A DNA stretch of 19,038 bases, taken from contig PMYY01000183.1 in the NCBI GenBank assembly GCA_003170655.1, forward strand, positions 3,954 to 22,991, read 5' to 3'. Both the position numbers and the translations under genes were made by a program. This DNA is from Nitrospiraceae bacterium (GTDB lineage: Bacteria; Nitrospirota; Thermodesulfovibrionia; Thermodesulfovibrionales; Dissulfurispiraceae). Below the pieces are notes generated by a model. It made no database searches. It saw only the letters and a program-made list of their open reading frames with translations, and was not told the DNA's origin. Numbering within the stretch: the stretch's first letter is position 1; each line of letters opens with the position of its first letter. Shown here in pieces: positions 8,627-16,566 of this stretch.

Positions 8627-8656
8627 TTGTAAAATTAGAATTGCCCCGTTTATAAT
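8627..8656 (+). promoter_or_regulatory. Promoter of the PBP gene, abutting the start codon
   Basis: TTGTAA (8627-8632, 4 of 6) and a perfect TATAAT (8651-8656) are separated by 18 bases. The predicted start of transcription, about 7 bases past the -10, falls at or beside the ATG at 8662, which would make the message leaderless. Its -35 box lies only 11 bases from the -35 box of the divergent macroglobulin promoter, so a regulator could control both. Confidence 0.5.
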
Positions 8657-8661
8657 GAAAG

Positions 8662-11022
8662 ATGCGTTCTAAAGTAATCCTCATTGCGGCGGTCCTGCTC
8701 TTGGGCTCGCTGGTCGGCGCGTATTTCGCTCTTGCTACCGGAATCCCTTCAATCGAAGAACTCAAGAAGCACGATTCCGATGCTGGAACAAAGATATACT
8801 CTGACGACGATACGCTAATCGGCGAGATCAAGCTCCAGAAGGGCGTATTTGTCCCGTACAATCAGATCCCCGAAAATCTGAAGAACGCAGTTGTCGCGGT
8901 CGAAGACTCGCGCTTCTGGAAACACAGCGGCATCGATTATATTGGTATCGGGCGGGCGCTGTTCAAGGACATGCTTCATTTGAGCCTTAGGGAAGGCGGC
9001 AGCACGATCACGCAACAGCTTGCCAAGGTTGTCTTCCTCTCATCCGAAAAGACACTCACACGAAAGATAAAAGAGGCCCAACTAGCCCTTCAGATCGAAA
9101 AGGAACTATCCAAGAAAGAGATTCTCGAACTTTACCTGAACAGGGTTTATTTTGGCCACGGTGCATACGGGGTAGAGATGGCCTCGAAGACTTATTTTGG
9201 CAAGTCAGTCCGTAATATCTCCCTGGCAGAGGCGGCGATGCTTGCCGGCCTTACAAAGGGACCGACTACTTATTCCCCATTCAATGACCTTGTCAGGGCG
9301 AAGGAGCGACAGTCTGTAGTGTTGGCGAGGATGGTAGAGGAAGGGTATCTGAAACCTGCCGTGGCAGAGGCGGCAAAGAAACAGCCCCTCGTGCTTTCTC
9401 AGACTCGGGCAGCTACGGAGACATACAGCTATTTTATCGATTATATAAGGCAATACCTGATAACGAAGTATGGAGAGGACAAAGTTTATAAAGGCAACCT
9501 CAAGGTCCACACGACTCTGGACAAGAACGCCCAGGTGCAGGCCCAGAAGGCTCTCCAGGAGGGATTGAGAGATGTGGATAAGAGGAGAGGATGGCGCGGT
9601 CCGGTAAGTCACAGGGAGAACATCAAAGAGCAGAATGACGACAAGGAGGTTTCATTCACTGCTACAGCCGGCGATATCGCTTCGGGTACCGTAATGTCTG
9701 TAGGTCCCAAGGACGCGGTTATTAAAAGCCGAGGGGTTATGGGCAAGCTGCTTGTTGGTGATGCCCAATGGGCAAGCAACATGCTCGATAAATCGTCGGG
9801 CAAACACAGAGCCATCAAGAATTTCAAGCTTAACGACATACTGAAGAAGGGCGATGTTATACTGGTGCGGTTCAAGACCGGTGGGTCGAAGAATATATTG
9901 TTCAGCCTTGAGCAGGAACCAGAGGTCGAAGGCGCAGTGGTGGCAGTGGAACCGTCGACCGGATATATTCGTGCCTTGGTCGGAGGATTCAGCTTCACTC
10001 GCAGCGAGTATAACAGGGCTGTACTGGCCCAGCGGCAGCCTGGTTCCTCATTCAAACCTATCATCTACGCTGCCGCGTTGGAGAATGGATTCACGCCTGC
10101 CAGCATATTGGTCGACGAACCCGTCTCGTATCCCGGAGGTGCGGCCGGCGACTGGAAGCCTGAAAACTATGACCGAAAATATATGGGTCCGACCCGCCTA
10201 AGGGAAGCCCTCGCATATTCTAGGAACATTATTACGGTAAAGCTTGTGGAGGCCCTCGGGGTTGACAGGGTCATCCAACTTGCGAAGACCCTCGGTATTC
10301 AGGGTGCAATGCCACGCAATTTCAGCATCGCCCTCGGATCGACAAGCGTGACGCCCCTCGAGCTTACTTCGGCGTTTGCCACTTTCGCCAATGCCGGCAC
10401 AAAAATGAAACCTATATCGATCAAATATATTACCGATGCGCATGGAGAGATTGTCGAAAACAATCAGCCCGAAGGGACGCCGGCACTCACGCCTGCAGGT
10501 TCGTTCCTGATCACATCGATGATGGAAGATGTAATAAGATATGGGACCGGAATGAGGGCCAACATAGGAAGGCCTGCCGCCGGAAAGACCGGCACAAGCA
10601 ACGATTACAAGGATGCATGGTTTGTCGGTTATACACCCGACCTGGCGGCCGGCGTATGGGTAGGTTTCGACGACATGAGGCGCTCTCTGGGCAGCGGCGA
10701 GGTAGGCGGAAGGGCCGCAGCCCCAATCTGGCAGCACTTCATGAGAAATGTCTTGAGCAGTAAAGTTGCCCCTGATTTCGTCGTTCCGCCGGGAATCGTA
10801 AAGATGCGCATCGATGCATCAACGGGACAGCCTGCAGGTTTTCTTGCGAGTGATGCATCTACCCTGGATGAATATTTCAAGGAAGGAACAATCCAAGCAG
10901 GATCTGCGGGAGGGTCCAATCCCTTAAGCCATATATCTCCATACCCGTTGTTCGATCAGCCGTCGCGAGGCGACATGAAAAAACAGGGGGGTTCCAAGAA
11001 CATAGATCCTGTCCAGGATTAG
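8662..11022 (+). CDS. Class A penicillin-binding protein, PBP1A-like
   Basis: 786-residue bifunctional peptidoglycan synthase anchored in the inner membrane by a helix at about residues 5-26. The GT51 glycosyltransferase domain holds EDSRFWKHSG (catalytic E81) and GGSTITQQLAK (112-122). RRGWRGP near 308-314 and a following segment to about 425 match the OB-like insert of PBP1A. The transpeptidase has SSFK (nucleophile S462, K465), SRN (520-522) and KTGT (642-645), all intact. No PBP1C-type C-terminal domain is seen; the last 50 residues look like a disordered tail. The ATG at 8662 is the only start preserving the membrane helix, since an in-frame stop lies just upstream. There is no clear ribosome site. 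Its divergent neighbour suggests a joint role in envelope defence. Confidence 0.93.
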   Translation: MRSKVILIAAVLLLGSLVGAYFALATGIPSIEELKKHDSDAGTKIYSDDDTLIGEIKLQKGVFVPYNQIPENLKNAVVAVEDSRFWKHSGIDYIGIGRALFKDMLHLSLREGGSTITQQLAKVVFLSSEKTLTRKIKEAQLALQIEKELSKKEILELYLNRVYFGHGAYGVEMASKTYFGKSVRNISLAEAAMLAGLTKGPTTYSPFNDLVRAKERQSVVLARMVEEGYLKPAVAEAAKKQPLVLSQTRAATETYSYFIDYIRQYLITKYGEDKVYKGNLKVHTTLDKNAQVQAQKALQEGLRDVDKRRGWRGPVSHRENIKEQNDDKEVSFTATAGDIASGTVMSVGPKDAVIKSRGVMGKLLVGDAQWASNMLDKSSGKHRAIKNFKLNDILKKGDVILVRFKTGGSKNILFSLEQEPEVEGAVVAVEPSTGYIRALVGGFSFTRSEYNRAVLAQRQPGSSFKPIIYAAALENGFTPASILVDEPVSYPGGAAGDWKPENYDRKYMGPTRLREALAYSRNIITVKLVEALGVDRVIQLAKTLGIQGAMPRNFSIALGSTSVTPLELTSAFATFANAGTKMKPISIKYITDAHGEIVENNQPEGTPALTPAGSFLITSMMEDVIRYGTGMRANIGRPAAGKTGTSNDYKDAWFVGYTPDLAAGVWVGFDDMRRSLGSGEVGGRAAAPIWQHFMRNVLSSKVAPDFVVPPGIVKMRIDASTGQPAGFLASDASTLDEYFKEGTIQAGSAGGSNPLSHISPYPLFDQPSRGDMKKQGGSKNIDPVQD

Positions 11023-11062
11023 TACCCCACATTTGCATTAAACAACTTGATATCCGTATCGA

Positions 11063-11071
11063 TGCTATAAT
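11063..11071 (+). promoter_or_regulatory. Extended -10 promoter for the gene at 11107-11331
   Basis: TGCTATAAT is an extended -10 with a perfect hexamer, 35 bases before the ATG. A TTGATA lies upstream, but with a 13-base spacer it is probably not a working -35. The predicted leader of about 29 bases contains GAGGAGG. Confidence 0.5.
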
Positions 11072-11106
11072 ATTAAGTATGCATGACCTGCCTGAGGAGG
11101 GTTGAG

Positions 11107-11331
11107 ATGACAATCAGAGTTATGTATCACGACGGGACCTGCAACATGATTTCAGCTTTTACACTGGAGCAGTTCATCAGGAACGAAAAGATCAAAATGT
11201 TTTACCGATATTCCGAAGAAAAATGGATTAATATCGGGGTTGATCCTATCAGGATGAATGTGACCGAAGGGCAACGGTGCGCTGGTGCCGAACGTCGAAT
11301 TGCGGAGATAATAGCGTCGCAGCTGACATAG
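11107..11331 (+). CDS. Small conserved protein of unknown function
   Basis: 74 residues beginning MTIRVMYHDGTCNMISAFTL. The ATG at 11107 is preferred over the in-frame ATG at 11083 because GAGGAGG sits 6 bases before it; the upstream start would place that site inside the gene. The layout, a short strand with DGT, a helix (LEQFIRNEKIKMFYR), then WINIGVDPIRMN, resembles small uncharacterised proteins I recall from Geobacter-type genomes (GSU3473-like). The assignment rests on memory of the pattern only. It is soluble, with no membrane segment. It has its own promoter between the PBP gene and the transporter operon, so no functional link is implied. Confidence 0.7.
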   Translation: MTIRVMYHDGTCNMISAFTLEQFIRNEKIKMFYRYSEEKWINIGVDPIRMNVTEGQRCAGAERRIAEIIASQLT

Positions 11332-11379
11332 GCAGATATTCTCATCGAGGGCTGGGTCTTCTCTTCAAACTTTTCCCCT

Positions 11380-11408
11380 TGCTCCACCTGGCCTCACAGA
11401 GTGGAGCA
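11380..11408. repeat. Inverted repeat, possible weak terminator
   Basis: A perfect 8-bp stem, TGCTCCAC (11380-11387) and GTGGAGCA (11401-11408), has a 13-base loop and lies between the small gene and the transporter operon. No T tract follows on either strand, so it is at best a Rho-assisted or weak terminator; it could also be an operator for the operon. Confidence 0.35.
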
Positions 11409-11463
11409 GCTACTGTATTCGATCAATCAAGTCATCCTGCAGAGTAGCGCGGTCGTTCGAATC

Positions 11464-11472
11464 TGCTATAAT
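11464..11472 (+). promoter_or_regulatory. Extended -10 promoter of the transporter operon
   Basis: TGCTATAAT is an extended -10 with a perfect hexamer, 42 bases before the ATG at 11515. No good -35 is visible. A second TATAAT at 11485-11490 lacks both the extension and a -35. Confidence 0.45.
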
Positions 11473-11514
11473 TACCCGATGGCGTATAATCGCTGCTTCG
11501 CGTGAGGTTTGTTA

Positions 11515-12735
11515 ATGGCGGATGAAGACCTTTCTAAATTGAAGATCGACAAGACAGCGGTCATAAAAGGGCCTGCCGGGAATAGGGGAAAAATTATTTA
11601 CGGGGCTGCGGCTGCGGCTTTTGTAATCCTTATTAGCGTACTCTTACTGGGCGGATTTCTCAGTCCCGCAAACAAGGTGCAGACTGCTTCCGTGTCACAG
11701 ATCTATCCCTCTCAGACCCTTACTCTTCTTAACGCTAGCGGCTATGTAGTTGCCCAACGCAAGGCCGCTCTAGCTTCCAAGATCACGGGGCGCATTATCG
11801 AGTTAAATGTGGAGGAAGGCAGCAGGGTTAGGGAGGGAGATATCATAGCCCGACTTGAAAGCAACGATGTAGCAGCGGCCCGCGATCAGGCGGCTGCCAA
11901 TATGAAAGTGGCTCGCGCCAATCTTGAAAGCGGCCAGGCGAACCTTAAGGATGCTTACCTTTCCTTCTCTAGGAATAAGCAATTGGTCAAGAATGGATAC
12001 ATCGCCCAATCGGATTTTGATACTTCGGAGGCGCGATACAAAAGCGCCGGGGCGGCTGTAAATGCAGCCGAACAATCGGTGAAGGCCGCAGCGGCAGCTC
12101 TAAGGGGCGCCAATGTTGCGATAGACTATACAGTGCTTCGTTCACCATTTGACGCCGTAGTGCTCACGAAGAACGCCGACATTGGCGATATCGTTACCCC
12201 TATCGGAGCTACGGCCAATGTGCAGTCCGCTGTAGTCACCGTTGCCGATATGAACTCCCTGGTAGTAGAGGTTGATGTTTCGGAATCCAACATCGGTATC
12301 GTGAAGCTTGGACAGCCCTGCGAGATACAGCTGGATGCATTGCCGGGTATGCGTTTCAGAGGACAGACTCATATGATCGTACCCACAGCCGACAGGACCA
12401 AAGCTACGGTTATGGTAAAGGTCCGTTTCATAGATAAGGACAACCGCGTCCTACCCGAGATGAGCGCAAAAGTGGCCTTCCTGTCCCGCGAGGTGGCTCC
12501 GGACGAGATGAAATCCTTTACAGCTGTGAGTCAATCGGCGCTTGTTACGAGAGATGGAAAGACAATGATATTTTTGATCGAAGAGAACAAGGCAAAGGCA
12601 GTCACAGTGACAACCGGAAAGCAGATGGGAGATATGGTCGAGGTCCTCCAGGGCGTTAAGGCGGGCGACAAGGTAATCCTGAAGCCGTCCGGTGAGTTGC
12701 GTGACGGGTCTAAGATAAAGACCGAAGAGAAGTGA
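11515..12735 (+). CDS. MacA/AcrA-type periplasmic adaptor (membrane fusion protein)
   Basis: 406 residues. A short cytoplasmic N-terminus precedes a membrane helix at about 28-48, so the protein is anchored in the inner membrane and lies mostly in the periplasm. A split lipoyl domain (around 85-115 and 205-225) encloses an Ala-rich helical hairpin at about 118-202. At the hairpin tip, R153 and L157 fit the RxxxL part of the TolC-docking motif, but the following Ser position is A164. Beta-barrel and membrane-proximal domains follow. The ATG at 11515 has GAGG seven bases before it; a TTG at 11509 is less likely. First gene of a four-gene operon: its stop TGA shares a base with the ATPase ATG. 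It should link the pump to a TolC-like channel encoded elsewhere. Confidence 0.88.
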   Translation: MADEDLSKLKIDKTAVIKGPAGNRGKIIYGAAAAAFVILISVLLLGGFLSPANKVQTASVSQIYPSQTLTLLNASGYVVAQRKAALASKITGRIIELNVEEGSRVREGDIIARLESNDVAAARDQAAANMKVARANLESGQANLKDAYLSFSRNKQLVKNGYIAQSDFDTSEARYKSAGAAVNAAEQSVKAAAAALRGANVAIDYTVLRSPFDAVVLTKNADIGDIVTPIGATANVQSAVVTVADMNSLVVEVDVSESNIGIVKLGQPCEIQLDALPGMRFRGQTHMIVPTADRTKATVMVKVRFIDKDNRVLPEMSAKVAFLSREVAPDEMKSFTAVSQSALVTRDGKTMIFLIEENKAKAVTVTTGKQMGDMVEVLQGVKAGDKVILKPSGELRDGSKIKTEEK

Positions 12736-13442
12736 TGCCGAAGAATGCGTTAGTGGAACCGCGCTCCATAGTAGTGATCAGGAATGTCAGCAAGTCTTAC
12801 CGTCGCGGCAGCCAGACCATCCCTGTTCTAGAAAACGTCTCCTTCGATATAGCGGAAGGCAAATTCCTCGCACTTATGGGACCTTCGGGGTCTGGCAAAA
12901 GTACGCTTCTTAATCTTCTTGCGGGGATAGACAGCGTCGATAGCGGCTCTATCGCAGTAGGCGGACTGGACATCACCACCCTCTCAGAAATGGACCTTGC
13001 TCGCTGGCGTGCTGTCAATGTTGGCTTCATTTTCCAGTTCTACAACCTTATCCCGGTCCTTACGGCATTCGGAAACGTTGAGCTTCCATTGCTATTGACG
13101 AAGCTCTCCAAGAAGCAGCGCCGTGAGCATGTCGATTTAGCGCTTAGCATGGTGGGTCTGTCAGACCGCATTGACCATTATCCTAATCAACTATCCGGCG
13201 GACAGCAACAGCGGGTTGCAATTGCCCGGGCAGTCGTGACAGACCCAACCATACTTGTTGCCGATGAGCCGACTGGAGACCTCGACAGGGTTTCAGCCGC
13301 CGAAATTCTCGACCTTATGGGAAGGCTGAACAAGGACCTCGGCAAGACCATCATAATGGTTACACATGACGCCAGGGCGGCCGCAAAAGCCCATCTCATC
13401 AAGCAGCTCGACAAGGGCGTCTTTATCGATGTACATTCTTAA
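12735..13442 (+). CDS. ABC transporter ATPase, LolD/MacB type
   Basis: 235-residue cytoplasmic ATPase powering the two downstream permeases. It has Walker A GPSGSGKST (49-57), Q-loop Q101, signature LSGGQQQR (153-160), Walker B ILVADEP with D177 and E178, D-loop GDLD and switch H211, all intact. GFIFQFYNLIPVLTAFGNVELP is characteristic of the LolD/MacB/FtsE group, which drives shape change across the membrane rather than classic substrate passage. The ATG at 12735 overlaps the adaptor stop (TGATG), which suggests translational coupling; a GTG one codon earlier is the alternative. Its 3' end overlaps the first permease by 14 bases. Confidence 0.93.
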   Translation: MPKNALVEPRSIVVIRNVSKSYRRGSQTIPVLENVSFDIAEGKFLALMGPSGSGKSTLLNLLAGIDSVDSGSIAVGGLDITTLSEMDLARWRAVNVGFIFQFYNLIPVLTAFGNVELPLLLTKLSKKQRREHVDLALSMVGLSDRIDHYPNQLSGGQQQRVAIARAVVTDPTILVADEPTGDLDRVSAAEILDLMGRLNKDLGKTIIMVTHDARAAAKAHLIKQLDKGVFIDVHS

Positions 13443-14586
13443 GCTTATCTTTAAGAATGCGTTCCGCCATAAGCTGAGGACCTGGCTTACAATACTCGGC
13501 ATCACCATTGCCATCCTCGCCTTCGGCCTCCTGAGGACAGTCATCAGCGCGTGGTATGCTGGAGTGGAGGCATCGTCGGCAAGCCGCCTCGTTACGAGGA
13601 ATTCCATCTCAATCATTTTCACGCTTCCCCTTTCTTACAAAGAAAGGATACGCCAGATAGACGGTGTAAAAATCGTTTCCTGGGGAAACTGGTTCGGCGG
13701 CATCTATATCGACGAGAAGAATTTCTTCGCCAATTTCGCGGTCGATCCCAAGACCTATTTCGAGCTATATCCAGAACTAATCATTTCGCCTGACCAGAAG
13801 GCCGCTTTTATCAGAGACAGGAAGGGGTTCGTTGCTGGCCGCAAGCTAGCTGAAAGATTCGGGTGGAAATTAGGTGATTCGGTCACATTGAGGGGCACAA
13901 TCTTCGCCGGCCAGTGGGATTTCGTGATGCGTGGCATATACAGGGGGAGAGACAAGACGGTCGACGAGACTACGTTTTTCTTCCAATGGGACTACCTGAA
14001 CGAGAAGATGAAGAAGAGCTCTCCTGCAAGGGCCGACCAGATCGGCTTTTATATGATAGGGGTGACAAAACCCGAAATAGCGGCCGACGTTGCCGTGAAC
14101 ATAGACAAGACTTTCAAGAACTCCGTGGCCGAAACCCTTACCGAGACAGAAAAGGCCTTTCAGCTGGGCTGGATTGCGATGAGCCAGGCGATTGTTACTG
14201 CGATACAACTCGTATCTTTCGTGGTTATCATCATAATAATGGCTGTAATGGCAAATACGATGGCCATGACGGCGCGCGAGCGGATTGGCGAATACTCAAT
14301 ATTCAAAACCCTCGGCTTCGGCGGTCGTTATATCGCGGCGCTTATCTTCGGCGAATCCCTGATCATAAGCATGATCGGATGCGCTTTCGGCATCGCCTTC
14401 ACCTTTCCGGCAGCAAAATCATTCGGTAATGCACTAAGCAATTTTTTCCCTACATTTAACGTGGCAACCGAGACTATTTACATGGATATTGCAGCAGCAC
14501 TGCTGGTTGGCACTGTGGCCGGAATCTTCCCGACCTTGCGATCGATCAGGATCAGGATAGCGGACGGTCTGAGGAGGATCGGATAA
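13429..14586 (+). CDS. FtsX/MacB-family ABC permease (first of two)
   Basis: 385-residue inner membrane permease. It has a helix at about 18-40, a large periplasmic MacB-PCD-like domain (about 45-250), then helices near 253-274, 302-325 and 352-368. ARERIGEYSIFKTLGF (about 282-297) is the cytoplasmic loop typical of FtsX-family permeases, which contacts the ATPase. The start at 13429 gives the standard beginning MYILKLIFKNAFRHKLRTWL; the frame is open further upstream, but inside the ATPase gene. It overlaps the ATPase by 14 bases, and its TAA shares one base with the next ATG (TAATG). The large periplasmic domain suggests work on periplasmic or membrane-released substrates with the adaptor. 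Confidence 0.88.
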   Translation: MYILKLIFKNAFRHKLRTWLTILGITIAILAFGLLRTVISAWYAGVEASSASRLVTRNSISIIFTLPLSYKERIRQIDGVKIVSWGNWFGGIYIDEKNFFANFAVDPKTYFELYPELIISPDQKAAFIRDRKGFVAGRKLAERFGWKLGDSVTLRGTIFAGQWDFVMRGIYRGRDKTVDETTFFFQWDYLNEKMKKSSPARADQIGFYMIGVTKPEIAADVAVNIDKTFKNSVAETLTETEKAFQLGWIAMSQAIVTAIQLVSFVVIIIIMAVMANTMAMTARERIGEYSIFKTLGFGGRYIAALIFGESLIISMIGCAFGIAFTFPAAKSFGNALSNFFPTFNVATETIYMDIAAALLVGTVAGIFPTLRSIRIRIADGLRRIG

Positions 14587-15752
14587 TGAAAATACCTTTC
14601 TCCTATAATCTGAAAAACCTCTGGACCAGGAGGCTCACGACCGGCCTTACCATAGGCGGCATGGCCCTCGTCGTTTTTGTATTTTCGGCTGTTCTCATGC
14701 TGGCGGAGGGTCTCAAGAAGACGCTTGTAGCGACAGGATCGCCGGACAATGTCGTAGTAATCCGGAAGGGATCGGACTCGGAGATCCAGAGCGGTGTTGA
14801 ACGCATACAGGCATCAACAATAGAAACTCAACCCGAAGTTTCAATGGGTGAAAATGGAGTACCTTTGGCTGCTAAGGAACTTGTCGTCGTCATCGTCCTT
14901 CCAAAGCGAGGAACGGACAAAGGATCGAATGTGATCATAAGGGGGACATCGGCAACTTCCCTTCTTCTGAGACCGCAGTTAAAAATAGTGGAAGGACGTC
15001 TCCCCAGGCAAGGATCATCCGAAATCATGGCTGGAATAAACATCGCAAAACGGTTTAAAGGGGGAGGAATAGGCGAGACCTTGCATTTCGGAACGAGGGA
15101 CTGGACCGTTGTCGGCATCTTCGCTGCAGGAAACACAGGCTTCAGCTCCGAAATATGGGGCGACGTGGACCAGCTCTTACCTGCCTTCCGCAGGCAGGCA
15201 TATTCCTCGGTTATCTTCAAACTCCGCGATACGTCAGCATTCGAGGACTTCAAAAAACGTTTCGAAAACGACCCACGGTTTACCCTGGAGGCGATGAGGG
15301 AGACCCGCTACTACGAAAAACAGTCGGAAATGATGGCGAAGTTTCTGAGGATTCTCGGCATATCTCTTACGATTATATTTTCTCTCGGTGCCATTATCGG
15401 CGCGATGATCACTATGTATGCTGCAGTGGCGAACAGGGTGAGCGAAATAGGAACCTTGAGAGCGCTGGGGTTTCGCAGAAGCAGCATACTGGGTGCCTTC
15501 CTGCTGGAATCGCTGCTGCTCGGTATTTTTGGTGGTTTTTTCGGTCTCTTTTTCTCTTCGTTTCTCCAACTCTTCACCATATCGACCATGAATTTTCAGA
15601 CCTTCTCCGAACTCGCCTTCTCATTCGACCTGAGTTTTGCCATTGCTTGGCAGGCAATGGGTTTCGCACTGATCATGGGCTTTGCGGGAGGACTGCTGCC
15701 TGCAATCCAGGCCGCCCGCATGCCGATAGTTGATGCCCTTCGGTCCGCTTGA
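14586..15752 (+). CDS. FtsX/MacB-family ABC permease (second of two)
   Basis: 388-residue permease with the same layout as its neighbour: a helix at about 18-40, a periplasmic domain to about 250, then helices near 256-281, 301-325 and 350-374. The coupling loop NRVSEIGTLRALGFRR (about 283-298) and the C-terminal AARMPIVDALR are family hallmarks. Sequence similarity to the first permease is low outside these motifs, so the transporter is probably a heterodimer, unlike MacB, which fuses ATPase and permease and works as a homodimer. The start overlaps the previous stop by one base. Substrate unknown: peptide, lipoprotein, lipid or siderophore export all fit. No clear terminator follows. Confidence 0.88.
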   Translation: MKIPFSYNLKNLWTRRLTTGLTIGGMALVVFVFSAVLMLAEGLKKTLVATGSPDNVVVIRKGSDSEIQSGVERIQASTIETQPEVSMGENGVPLAAKELVVVIVLPKRGTDKGSNVIIRGTSATSLLLRPQLKIVEGRLPRQGSSEIMAGINIAKRFKGGGIGETLHFGTRDWTVVGIFAAGNTGFSSEIWGDVDQLLPAFRRQAYSSVIFKLRDTSAFEDFKKRFENDPRFTLEAMRETRYYEKQSEMMAKFLRILGISLTIIFSLGAIIGAMITMYAAVANRVSEIGTLRALGFRRSSILGAFLLESLLLGIFGGFFGLFFSSFLQLFTISTMNFQTFSELAFSFDLSFAIAWQAMGFALIMGFAGGLLPAIQAARMPIVDALRSA

Positions 15753-15826
15753 TCGGGCTACACGAAAAGATTCCCTGCATTATTGCCTATATGAATACTA
15801 TCTGAAGTGGTAAGATAGCCATCGAC

Positions 15827-15849
15827 GTGAAATATATTAAATCTTTCAC
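15827..15849. repeat. Inverted repeat upstream of the thiol peroxidase gene
   Basis: GTGAAA (15827-15832) and TTTCAC (15844-15849) form a perfect 6-bp inverted repeat with an AT-rich 11-base middle. It lies in the 223-base gap between the permease and tpx. It could be an operator half-site pair; chance is not excluded. Confidence 0.25.
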
Positions 15850-15918
15850 ATAAAAATCAGACACACTCCGATAATTCAGGTAAGACAGACGACCGTTATT
15901 CGGTCCGATGGCAGGGGC

Positions 15919-15947
15919 TTGCGTGAATGGGGATAACTGTATATATA
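15919..15947 (+). promoter_or_regulatory. Candidate promoter of the thiol peroxidase gene
   Basis: TTGCGT (15919-15924) is followed after 17 bases by TATATA (15942-15947), matching 4 and 5 of 6 consensus positions. The -10 lies inside the palindrome at 15937-15962, so a protein bound there would block RNA polymerase. Confidence 0.4.
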
Positions 15948-15962
15948 GAAAGATATATACAG
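15937..15962. promoter_or_regulatory. Perfect palindrome, probable operator of the tpx gene
   Basis: Two 10-base arms, CTGTATATAT (15937-15946) and ATATATACAG (15953-15962), are perfect reverse complements separated by AGAAAG. The palindrome covers the likely -10 and ends 4 bases before the GGAGG ribosome site at 15967-15971. It could bind a dimeric repressor sensing oxidants, or act as an RNA hairpin in the leader. The half-sites look like LexA half-sites, but the spacing is 10 bases too long. Confidence 0.5.
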
Positions 15963-15975
15963 GCACGGAGGTTTT

Positions 15976-16491
15976 ATGGAAAGGAAAGGAATAGTAACCA
16001 TTCACGGCAACTCCCTCACCCTCATCGGTCCGGAATTAAAAGTGGGGGATAAGGCGCCTGAATTTACGGTACTCGACAGCGACCTCAAAGAGGTGAAGCT
16101 GCAAGAGTTTAAGGGAAAGATCAAGGTAATCAGTGTAACCCCCTCACTCGACACGCCGATCTGCGACCTGCAGGCCCGTAGATTCAACCAGGAGGCCTCC
16201 GGTTTTGCAGAAAATGTCGCGGTTCTCAACATCAGCATGGACCTTCCTTTTGCGATTGCTCGCTTTTGCAATGCGGCCGGTATTGACAAGGTAAAGACCC
16301 TATCCGACCACCGTGATGCGTCTTTCGGGAATGCTTATGGTGTCCTGATAAAGGAATTGCGGCTTCTGGCACGGGCCGTCTTTGTAATCGACAAGGACGA
16401 TATAATCAGGCTCAAAGAAATCGTACCTGAGGTGACGAATCATCCTGACTACGATAGTGCTGTCAAACTGATAAAAAAGATGACAGCCTGA
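15976..16491 (+). CDS. tpx: Thiol peroxidase (Tpx, atypical 2-Cys peroxiredoxin)
   Basis: 171 residues, the usual Tpx length. It reduces hydrogen peroxide and lipid hydroperoxides using thioredoxin. The peroxidatic cysteine is C63 in SLDTPICDLQARRF, with T60 in the conserved TxxC position. The resolving cysteine is C98 in RFCNAAGIDKV. SDHRDASFGNAYGVLI and the LLARAVFVID strand complete the fold. The E. coli pair is C61/C95, so spacing is conserved within one residue. E. coli Tpx is periplasmic, but no signal peptide is seen here, so a cytoplasmic location is inferred. The start has GGAGG four bases upstream. A palindrome overlaps the promoter. Superoxide dismutase follows after 75 bases, with no clear terminator between them. 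Confidence 0.95.
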   Translation: MERKGIVTIHGNSLTLIGPELKVGDKAPEFTVLDSDLKEVKLQEFKGKIKVISVTPSLDTPICDLQARRFNQEASGFAENVAVLNISMDLPFAIARFCNAAGIDKVKTLSDHRDASFGNAYGVLIKELRLLARAVFVIDKDDIIRLKEIVPEVTNHPDYDSAVKLIKKMTA

Positions 16492-16566
16492 CGGGGAAAT
16501 ATCTTTTCCAAGGAAACTGTTATTAGCGAGAAATTTAATCCGCAAAATAAAAGGGAGGTTTACGAA

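Noticed and set aside
11485..11490. Second TATAAT before the transporter operon as a promoter
   Set aside because: No TG extension and no -35 at 16-18 bases; the element at 11464-11472 is stronger.
13366..13428. Earlier start for the first permease
   Set aside because: It would add a Ser-rich stretch encoded inside the ATPase gene; the family N-terminus begins at 13429.
15155..15733. 192-residue plus-strand frame inside the second permease gene
   Set aside because: It overlaps a well-supported FtsX-type permease in another frame and its composition (Cys, Arg, His-rich) is not protein-like.
15798..15818. CTATCT/AGATAG hairpin as terminator of the transporter operon
   Set aside because: Only 6 bp, AT-rich and not followed by a T tract.
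15937..15962. LexA (SOS) box before tpx
   Set aside because: The half-sites match, but CTGT and ACAG are 18 bases apart instead of 8, so LexA in its known form would not bind.
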